DNA of 64,000 nt from Calliopsis andreniformis (taxonomy: Eukaryota > Arthropoda > Insecta > Hymenoptera > Andrenidae). Positions 52,851 through 63,041 of the stretch are shown here, one piece after another (within the stretch, counting starts at the first letter, position 1; each line of letters begins with the position of its first letter). The notes beneath the pieces are model-generated. The model ran no database searches. It was not told the DNA's origin and worked only from the letters and a program-made list of their open reading frames with translations. Position numbers and translations under genes: made by a program. The stretch covers positions 1,488,001 through 1,552,000 of the forward strand of contig NW_027480494.1 of assembly GCF_051401765.1 (NCBI RefSeq), written 5' to 3'.

Positions 52851-53682
52851 AGCAGCCATAGCCACAGCCATAGCAGCCATAGCCATAGCCATAGCTGCCA
52901 TAGGCATAGCCATACCCATAGCAGCCATAGACATAGGCATAGCAGTCATAGCCATAGCCATAGCCATAGCCATAGCAGCCATAGCCATAGCCATAGCAGC
53001 CATAGCCGTAGCCATAGCAGCCATAGCAATAGCCATAGCAGCCATAACCACAGCCATAGCAGCCATAGCCATAGCCATAGCAGCCATAGCCATAGCCATA
53101 GCAGTCATAGACATAGACATAGCCACAGCAGCTATAGCCATAGCCATAGCCATAGCAGACATAGCCATAGCCATAGCAGCCATAGCCATAGCCATACCCA
53201 TAGCAGCCATAGCCATAGCCATAGCAATCATGGCCATAGCCAGAGACAAAGCAGCCATAGTCATAGCCACAGCCATAGCAGCCATAGCCATAACCATAGC
53301 AGCCATAGCCATAGCCATAGCAGACATAACCACAGCCATAGCAGCCATAGCCATAGCCATAGCTGCCATAGCCATAGACATAGCCATAGCATCCATACCC
53401 ATAGCCATAGCCATGGCCATAGCAGCCATAGCCATACCCATAGCAGCCATAGCCATAGCCATAGCAATCATAGCCATAGCCATAGCCATAGCCATAGCCA
53501 TAGCAGCCATAGCCATAGCCGATGCAGCCATAGCCATAGCCATAGCAGCCATAGCCGTAGCCATAGCAGCCATAGCCATAGCCAATGCAGCCATAACCAT
53601 AGCCATAGCATCCATAGCGATAGCCATAGCAGCCGTAGGCAGAGCCATAGCAACCATAGCTATATCCATAGCAGACACACAC
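51880..53682 (-). other. Second long Gly/Tyr/Cys-rich open frame, coding status doubtful
   Basis: A 600-codon minus-strand run in the same Gly-Tyr phase starts at the GTG of the 53674 landmark. Its first ~40 codons read the same series as the 61,050-63,041 run (Val-Cys start, then Tyr-Gly-Tyr-Ser, then Gly-Ser-Ala-Tyr), as expected from the 9,359-bp copy relation. It contains the 579-bp duplication as an internal ~193-residue repeat. It ends at a TAA in the CCTTAGCAGCC word near 51,880. No ATG, promoter or unique terminus was seen, so it is listed only as the best candidate stretch should any part be translated. Confidence 0.1.
52275..53369. repeat. 579-bp near-tandem duplication
   Basis: 52,275-52,790 matches 52,854-53,369 at offset 579: CTGCCATAGGC at 52,316 and 52,895, and AATCATGG at 52,647 and 53,226. 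The same 579-bp spacing recurs at 57,959 and 58,538, and again at 61,958 and 62,537, so this pair already existed before the 3,999-bp duplication. Confidence 0.75.
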
Positions 53683-54775
53683 ATAGCCACAGCCATAGCA
53701 GCCATAATCATAGCCATAGCCATAGCAGCCAATGCCATAGCCATAGCCATAGCAGCTGTAGCCATTGCCAAAGCGGCCATAGCCATAGCCACAGCAGCCT
53801 TAGCCATAGCCATAGCCATAGCAGACATAGCCATAGCCATAGCAGCCTTGGCCGTAGCCATAGTCATAGCAGACATAGCCATAGCCATAGCCATAGCAGC
53901 CATAGCCATAGCCATAGCAGCCGTAGCCATAGCAGCCGCAGCCATAGCCATAGCCATAGCAGCCATTGCCATAGCCATTGCAGCCATAACAACAGCCATA
54001 GCAGCCATAGCCATAGCCATAGCAGCCATAGGCATATCCATAGCAGCGAGAGCCAGAGCCGCAGCAGCCGTAGACATAGCCATATCCTTAGCAGCCATAC
54101 ACATAACCATAGCCATAGCAGCCATAGCTATAGCCATAGCTGCCATAGCCATGGCCATAGTAGCCAAAGCCATAGCCATAGCAGCCATAGCCACAGCCAT
54201 AGCAGACATAGCCACAGCCATAGCAGCCATAGCCATACCCATAGCAGCCGTAGACATAGCCATAGCCTTAGCAGCCATAGACATAATCATAGCCACAACA
54301 GCCATAGCCATAGCCACAGCAGCCACAGCCATGGCCATAGTAGCCAAAGCCATAGCCATGGCCATAGTAGCCTAAGCCATAGCCATTGCAGCCATAGCCA
54401 TAGACATAGCCATAGCCGCCAAAACCATAGCCGTAGCCATAGCCATAGCAGCCATAGCCATAGCCATAGCAGCCATACCAATGGCCATATTAGCCAAAGC
54501 CGTAGCCATAGCAGCCATAGCCATAGCCATACCATAGCGGCCATAGCCATAGCCATAGCAGTCATAGCCATAGCCATAGCCATAGCAGCCATAGCCATAG
54601 CCATAGCCATAGCCATAGCAGCCATAGCCATAGCCATAGCAGCCATAGCCATAGCCATAGCAGACATAGCCACAGCCATAGCAGCCATAGCCATAGCCAT
54701 AGCTGCCATAGGCATAGCCATACCCATAGCAGCCATAGACATAGCCATAGCAGTCATAGCCATAGCCATAGCCAT

Positions 54776-57700
54776 AGCCATAGCAGCCATAGCCATAGCC
54801 ATAGCAGCCATAGCCATAGCCATAGCAGCCATAGCAATAGCCATAGCAGCCATAACCACAGCCATAGCAGCCATAGCCATAGCCATAGCAGCCATAGCCA
54901 TAGCCATAGCAGTCATAGCCATAGACATAGCCATAGCAGCTATAGCCATAGCCATAGCCATAGCAGACATAGCCATAGCCATAGCAGCCATAGCCATAGC
55001 CATACCCATAGCAGCCATAGCCATAGCCATAGCAATTATGGCCATAGCCAGAGACAAAGCAGCCATAGTCATAGCCACAGCCATAGCAGCCATAGCCATA
55101 ACCATAGCAGCCATAGCCATAGCCATAGCAGACATAACCACAGCCATAGCAGCCATAGCCATAGCCATAGCTGCCATAGGCATGGCAATAGTAGCCAAAG
55201 CCATAGCCATAGCAGCCATAGCCATAGACATAGCCATAGCAGCCATAGCCACAGCCATAGCAGCCTTAGCCATAGCCATAGCCATAGCAGACATAGCCAT
55301 AGCCATAGCCATAGCAGACAATGCCATAGCCATAGCCATAGCTGCTGTAGCCATTGCCAAAGCGGCCATAGCCATAGCCACAGCAGCCTTAGCCATAGCC
55401 ATACCCATAGCAGACATAGCCATAGCCATAGCCATAGCAGCCTTGGCCGTAGCCATAGTCATAGCAGACATAGCCATAGCCATAGCCATAGCAGCCATAG
55501 CCATAGCCATAGCAGCCGTAGCCATAGCAGCCGCAGCCATAGCCATAGCCATAGCAGCCATTGCCATAGCCATTGCAGCCATAACCACAGCCATAGCAGC
55601 CATAGCCGTAGCCATAGCAGCCATAGGCATATCCATAGCAGCGAGAGCCAGAGCCGCAGCAGCCGTAGAGATAGCCATATCCTTAGCAGCCATAGACATA
55701 ACCATAGCCATAGCAGCCATAGCTATAGCCATAGCTGCCATAGCCATGGCCATAGTAGCCAAAGCCATAGCCATAGCACCCATAGCCATAGACATAGCCA
55801 TAGCAGCCATAGCCATAGCCATAGCCATAGCCATAGCAGCCATAGCCATAGCCGTAGCAGCCATAGCCATAGCCATAGCAGCCATAGCAGCCATAGCGAT
55901 AGCCATAGCAGTCATAGGCATACCCATAGCAGCCGGAGCCAGAGCCACAGCAGCCGTAGACATAGCCGTAGCCTTAGCATTCATAGCCATAACCATAGCC
56001 ATAGCAGTCATAGCCATAGCCATAGCAGCCATAGCGATAGCCATAGCAGCCATAGCCATAGCCATAGCCATAGCCATAGCAGCCATAGCCATAGCCGTAG
56101 CAGCCATAGCCATAGCCATAGCAGCCATAGCAGCCATAGCGATAGCCATAGCAGTCATAGGCATACCCATAGCAGCCGGAGCCAGAGCCACAGCAGTCAT
56201 AGCCATAGCCATAGCCATAGCAGCCATAGCCATAGCCATAGCCATAGCCATAGCAGCCATAGCCATAGCCATAGCAGCCATAGCCATAGCCATAGCAGAC
56301 ATAGCCACAGCCATAGCAGCCATAGCCATAGCCATAGCTGCCATAGGCATAGCCATACCCATAGCAGCCATAGACATAGCCATAGCAGTCATAGCCATAG
56401 CCATAGCCATAGCCATAGCAGCCATAGCCATAGCCATAGCAGCCATAGCCATAGCCATAGCAGCCATAGCAATAGCCATAGCAGCCATAACCACAGCCAT
56501 AGCAGCCATAGCCATAGCCATAGCAGCCATAGCCATAGCCATAGCAGTCATAGCCATAGACATAGCCATAGCAGCTATAGCCATAGCCATAGCCATAGCA
56601 GACATAGCCATAGCCATAGCAGCCATAGCCATAGCCATAGCAGACATAGCCATAGCCATACCCATAGCAGCCATAGCCATAGCCATAGCCGTCATAGCCA
56701 TAGCCACAGCCATAGCAACCATAGCTATAGCCATAGCCATAGCAGCCATAGCCATAGCCATAGCAGCCATAGCAATAGCCATAGCAGCCATAACCACAGC
56801 CATAGCAGCCATAGCCATAGCCATAGCAGCCATAGCCATAGCCATAGCAGCCAGAGCCAGAGCCACAGCAGCCGTAGACATAGCCATAGCCTTGGCAGCC
56901 ACAGACATAACCATGGCCATAGTAGCCATAGCCATAGCCATAGCAGCCATAGCCATAGCCATAGCAGCCGTAGCGATTGCCATAGCAGCCATAGGCATAC
57001 CCATAGCAGCCGGAGCCAGAGCCACTGCAGCCGTAGACATAGCCATAGCCTTAGCAGGCATAGCCATAGCCATAGCCATAGCAGCTATAGCCATAGCCAT
57101 AGCAGCCATACCAATGGCCATAGTAGCCAAAGCCGTAGCCATAGCAGCCATAGCCATAGCCATATCCATAGCGGCCATAGCCATAGCCATAGCAGTCATA
57201 GCCATAGCCATAGCCATAGCAGCCATGGCCGTAGCCATAGCCATAGCCATAGCAGACATAGCCACAGCCATAGCAGCCATAGTCATAGCCATAGCTGCCA
57301 TAGGCATAGCCATACCCATAGCAGCCATAGACATAGCCATAGCAGACATAGCCATAGCCATAGCCATAGCCATAGCAGCCATAGCCATAGCCATATCCAT
57401 AGCGGCCATAGCCATAGCCATAGCAGTCATAGCCATAGCCATAGCCATAGCCATAGCAGCCATAACCATAGCCATAGCAGACATAGCCATAGCCATAGCC
57501 ATAGCAGCCGTATCCATAGCCATAGTAGCCATAGCCACAGCCATAGCAGCCATAGTCGCCATAGCCATAACCATAGCAGCCATAGCCATAGCCATAGCAG
57601 ACATAGCCATAGTCATAGCCATAGCAGCCGTATCCGTAGCCATAGTAGCCATAGCCATAGCCATAGCAGACATAGCCGCCATAGCCATAGCCATAGCAGC

Positions 57701-60700
57701 CATAGCCATAGCCATTGCAGCCATAGCCATAGCCATAGCAGCCATAGCCATAGCCATACCGATAGCAGCCATAGCCATAGCCATACCCATAGCAGCCATA
57801 GCCATAGCCATAGCAGTCATGGCCATAGCCATAGCAGTCATAGCCATAGACATAGCCATAGCAGCTATAGCCATAGCCATAGCCATAGCAGACATAGCCA
57901 TAGCCATAGCAGCCATAGCCATAGCCATACCCATAGCAGCCATAGCCATAGCCATAGCAATCATGGCCATAGCCAGAGACAAAGCAGCCATAGTCATAGC
58001 CACAGCCATAGCAGCCATAGCCATAACCATAGCAGCCATAGCCATAGCCATAGCAGACATAACCACAGCCATAGCAGCCATAGCCATAGCCATAGCTGCC
58101 ATAGGCATGGCAATAGTAGCCAAAGCCATAGCCATAGCAGCCATAGCCATTGACATAGCCATAGCAGCCATAGCCACAGCCATAGCAGCCATAGCCATAG
58201 CCATAGCTGCCATAGGCATAGCCATACCCATAGCAGCCATAGACATAGCCATAGCAGTCATAGCCATAGCCATAGCCATAGCCATAGCAGCCATATCCAT
58301 AGCCATAGCAGCCATAGCCATAGCCATAGCAGCCATAGCAATAGCCATAGCAGCCATAACCACAGCCATAGCAGCCATAGCCATAGCCATAGCAGCCATA
58401 GCCATAGCCATAGCAGTCATAGCCATAGACATAGCCACAGCAGCTATAGCCATAGCCATAGCCATAGCAGACATAGCCATAGCCATAGCAGCCATAGCCA
58501 TAGCCATACCCATAGCAGCCATAGCCATAGCCATAGCAATCATGGCCATAGCCAGAGACAAAGCAGCCATAGTCATAGCCACAGCCATAGCAGCCATAGC
58601 CATAACCATAGCAGCCATAGCCATAGCCATAGCAGACATAACCACAGCCATAGCAGCCATAGCCATAGCCACAGCTGCCATAGGCATGGCAATAGTAGCC
58701 AAAGCCATAGCCATAGCAGCCATAGCCATAGACATAGCCATAGCATCCATAGCCATAGCCATAGCCATAGCCATAGCCATAGCAGCCATAGCCATAGCCA
58801 TAGCAGCCATAGCCATAGCCATAGCAGCCATAGCAATAGCCATAGCAGCCATAACCACAGCCATAGCAGCCATAGCCATAGCCATAGCAGCCATAGCCAT
58901 AGCCATAGCAGTCATAGCCATAGACATAGCCATAGCAGCTATAGCCATAGCCATAGCCATAGCAGACATAGCCATAGCCATAGCAGCCATAGCCATAGCC
59001 ATACCCATAGCAGCCATAGCCATAGCCATAGCAATTATGGCCATAGCCAGAGACAAAGCAGCCATAGTCATAGCCACAGCCATAGCAGCCATAGCCATAA
59101 CCATAGCAGCCATAGCCATAGCCATAGCAGACATAACCACAGCCATAGCAGCCATAGCCATAGCCATAGCTGCCATAGGCATGGCAATAGTAGCCAAAGC
59201 CATAGCCATAGCAGCCATAGCCATAGACATAGCCATAGCAGCCATAGCCACAGCCATAGCAGCCTTAGCCATAGCCATAGCCATAGCAGACATAGCCATA
59301 GCCATAGCCATAGCAGACAATGCCATAGCCATAGCCATAGCTGCTGTAGCCATTGCCAAAGCGGCCATAGCCATAGCCACAGCAGCCTTAGCCATAGCCA
59401 TACCCATAGCAGACATAGCCATAGCCATAGCCATAGCAGCCTTGGCCGTAGCCATAGTCATAGCAGACATAGCCATAGCCATAGCCATAGCAGCCATAGC
59501 CATAGCCATAGCAGCCGTAGCCATAGCAGCCGCAGCCATAGCCATAGCCATAGCAGCCATTGCCATAGCCATTGCAGCCATAACCACAGCCATAGCAGCC
59601 ATAGCCGTAGCCATAGCAGCCATAGGCATATCCATAGCAGCGAGAGCCAGAGCCGCAGCAGCCGTAGAGATAGCCATATCCTTAGCAGCCATAGACATAA
59701 CCATAGCCATAGCAGCCATAGCTATAGCCATAGCTGCCATAGCCATGGCCATAGTAGCCAAAGCCATAGCCATAGCACCCATAGCCATAGACATAGCCAT
59801 AGCAGCCATAGCCATAGCCATAGCCATAGCCATAGCAGCCATAGCCATAGCCGTAGCAGCCATAGCCATAGCCATAGCAGCCATAGCAGCCATAGCGATA
59901 GCCATAGCAGTCATAGGCATACCCATAGCAGCCGGAGCCAGAGCCACAGCAGCCGTAGACATAGCCGTAGCCTTAGCATTCATAGCCATAACCATAGCCA
60001 TAGCAGTCATAGCCATAGCCATAGCAGCCATAGCGATAGCCATAGCAGCCATAGCCATAGCCATAGCCATAGCCATAGCAGCCATAGCCATAGCCGTAGC
60101 AGCCATAGCCATAGCCATAGCAGCCATAGCAGCCATAGCGATAGCCATAGCAGTCATAGGCATACCCATAGCAGCCGGAGCCAGAGCCACAGCAGTCATA
60201 GCCATAGCCATAGCCATAGCAGCCATAGCCATAGCCATAGCCATAGCCATAGCAGCCATAGCCATAGCCATAGCAGCCATAGCCATAGCCATAGCAGACA
60301 TAGCCACAGCCATAGCAGCCATAGCCATAGCCATAGCTGCCATAGGCATAGCCATACCCATAGCAGCCATAGACATAGCCATAGCAGTCATAGCCATAGC
60401 CATAGCCATAGCCATAGCAGCCATAGCCATAGCCATAGCAGCCATAGCCATAGCCATAGCAGCCATAGCAATAGCCATAGCAGCCATAACCACAGCCATA
60501 GCAGCCATAGCCATAGCCATAGCAGCCATAGCCATAGCCATAGCAGTCATAGCCATAGACATAGCCATAGCAGCTATAGCCATAGCCATAGCCATAGCAG
60601 ACATAGCCATAGCCATAGCAGCCATAGCCATAGCCATAGCAGACATAGCCATAGCCATACCCATAGCAGCCATAGCCATAGCCATAGCCGTCATAGCCAT

Positions 60701-62773
60701 AGCCACAGCCATAGCAACCATAGCTATAGCCATAGCCATAGCAGCCATAGCCATAGCCATAGCAGCCATAGCAATAGCCATAGCAGCCATAACCACAGCC
60801 ATAGCAGCCATAGCCATAGCCATAGCAGCCATAGCCATAGCCATAGCAGCCAGAGCCAGAGCCACAGCAGCCGTAGACATAGCCATAGCCTTGGCAGCCA
60901 CAGACATAACCATGGCCATAGTAGCCATAGCCATAGCCATAGCAGCCATAGCCATAGCCATAGCAGCCGTAGCGATTGCCATAGCAGCCATAGGCATACC
61001 CATAGCAGCCGGAGCCAGAGCCACTGCAGCCGTAGACATAGCCATAGCCTTAGCAGGCATAGCCATAGCCATAGCCATAGCAGCTATAGCCATAGCCATA
61101 GCAGCCATACCAATGGCCATAGTAGCCAAAGCCGTAGCCATAGCAGCCATAGCCATAGCCATATCCATAGCGGCCATAGCCATAGCCATAGCAGTCATAG
61201 CCATAGCCATAGCCATAGCAGCCATGGCCGTAGCCATAGCCATAGCCATAGCAGACATAGCCACAGCCATAGCAGCCATAGTCATAGCCATAGCTGCCAT
61301 AGGCATAGCCATACCCATAGCAGCCATAGACATAGCCATAGCAGACATAGCCATAGCCATAGCCATAGCCATAGCAGCCATAGCCATAGCCATATCCATA
61401 GCGGCCATAGCCATAGCCATAGCAGTCATAGCCATAGCCATAGCCATAGCCATAGCAGCCATAACCATAGCCATAGCAGACATAGCCATAGCCATAGCCA
61501 TAGCAGCCGTATCCATAGCCATAGTAGCCATAGCCACAGCCATAGCAGCCATAGTCGCCATAGCCATAACCATAGCAGCCATAGCCATAGCCATAGCAGA
61601 CATAGCCATAGTCATAGCCATAGCAGCCGTATCCGTAGCCATAGTAGCCATAGCCATAGCCATAGCAGACATAGCCGCCATAGCCATAGCCATAGCAGCC
61701 ATAGCCATAGCCATTGCAGCCATAGCCATAGCCATAGCAGCCATAGCCATAGCCATACCGATAGCAGCCATAGCCATAGCCATACCCATAGCAGCCATAG
61801 CCATAGCCATAGCAGTCATGGCCATAGCCATAGCAGTCATAGCCATAGACATAGCCATAGCAGCTATAGCCATAGCCATAGCCATAGCAGACATAGCCAT
61901 AGCCATAGCAGCCATAGCCATAGCCATACCCATAGCAGCCATAGCCATAGCCATAGCAATCATGGCCATAGCCAGAGACAAAGCAGCCATAGTCATAGCC
62001 ACAGCCATAGCAGCCATAGCCATAACCATAGCAGCCATAGCCATAGCCATAGCAGACATAACCACAGCCATAGCAGCCATAGCCATAGCCATAGCTGCCA
62101 TAGGCATGGCAATAGTAGCCAAAGCCATAGCCATAGCAGCCATAGCCATTGACATAGCCATAGCAGCCATAGCCACAGCCATAGCAGCCATAGCCATAGC
62201 CATAGCTGCCATAGGCATAGCCATACCCATAGCAGCCATAGACATAGCCATAGCAGTCATAGCCATAGCCATAGCCATAGCCATAGCAGCCATATCCATA
62301 GCCATAGCAGCCATAGCCATAGCCATAGCAGCCATAGCAATAGCCATAGCAGCCATAACCACAGCCATAGCAGCCATAGCCATAGCCATAGCAGCCATAG
62401 CCATAGCCATAGCAGTCATAGCCATAGACATAGCCACAGCAGCTATAGCCATAGCCATAGCCATAGCAGACATAGCCATAGCCATAGCAGCCATAGCCAT
62501 AGCCATACCCATAGCAGCCATAGCCATAGCCATAGCAATCATGGCCATAGCCAGAGACAAAGCAGCCATAGTCATAGCCACAGCCATAGCAGCCATAGCC
62601 ATAACCATAGCAGCCATAGCCATAGCCATAGCAGACATAACCACAGCCATAGCAGCCATAGCCATAGCCACAGCTGCCATAGGCATGGCAATAGTAGCCA
62701 AAGCCATAGCCATAGCAGCCATAGCCATAGACATAGCCATAGCATCCATAGCCATAGCCATAGCCATAGCCAT
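54776..62773. repeat. 3,999-bp tandem duplication, nearly identical copies
   Basis: 54,776-58,774 and 58,775-62,773 are adjacent copies at offset 3,999. The rare word AATTATGG lies at 55,035 and 59,034, the GCAGCCGTATCC word near 57,504 and 61,503, and the doubled ATAGCACCC context near 55,770 and 59,769. I found no base difference in the stretches I compared. The copies separate only at the right edge, where copy two continues CCATGGCC near 62,771. This is the most recent large event in the window, or an assembly duplication. Confidence 0.9.
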
Positions 62774-63041
62774 GGCCATAGCAGCCATAGCCATACCCAT
62801 AGCAGCCATAGCCATAGCCATAGCAATCATAGCCATAGCCATAGCCATAGCCATAGCCATAGCAGCCATAGCCATAGCCGATGCAGCCATAGCCATAGCC
62901 ATAGCAGCCATAGCCGTAGCCATAGCAGCTATAGCCATAGCCAATGCAGCCATAACCATAGCCATAGCATCCATAGCGATAGCCATAGCAGCCGTAGGCA
63001 GAGCCATAGCAACCATAGCTATATCCATAGCAGACACACAC
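61050..63041 (-). other. Gly/Tyr/Cys-rich open frame, coding status doubtful
   Basis: This is the longest minus-strand run in the Gly-Tyr phase, 663 codons, built of heptads Cys-Tyr-Gly-Tyr-Gly-Tyr-Gly with Ser, Val, Asp, Phe, His and Arg variants. It begins at a GTG inside the AC landmark, not at an ATG, and ends at a TAA formed by the CCTTAGCAGG word. Composition resembles high-glycine-tyrosine keratin-associated proteins or Gly/Tyr-rich matrix proteins. Against coding: no ATG, no signal peptide, no promoter, no non-repetitive end, and most of it lies inside a fresh 3,999-bp duplication. In this phase TAT and TGC are one change from a stop, so 663 uninterrupted codons are mildly unusual, but duplication of one open stretch explains it. 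Confidence 0.1.

Larger units (their letters stand above)
17805..54365 (-). other. Very long Ala-Met open frame, judged non-coding
   Basis: The minus strand is open for 12,186 codons here and reads almost only Ala and Met (GCT, GCC, GCA and ATG), with Val, Ile, Thr, Ser, Lys and Asp as variants. The opposite strand is open for 10,851 codons from 21,820 to 54,375, reading Ile-Ala. I do not call either a gene. Every common codon in these two frames needs at least two substitutions to become a stop, so openness is expected for any ATAGCC array without frame-breaking indels. There is no start context, domain, splice signal or composition change at either end. What remains informative is only that no frame-breaking indel accumulated over the interval. 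Confidence 0.85.

Noticed and set aside
17805..54365. 12,186-codon minus-strand open frame (and a 10,851-codon + frame) as a giant protein gene
   Set aside because: Codons of the Ala-Met and Ile-Ala frames are at least two changes from a stop, so long openness is automatic. Composition is nearly two residues, with no domain, start context or unique end.
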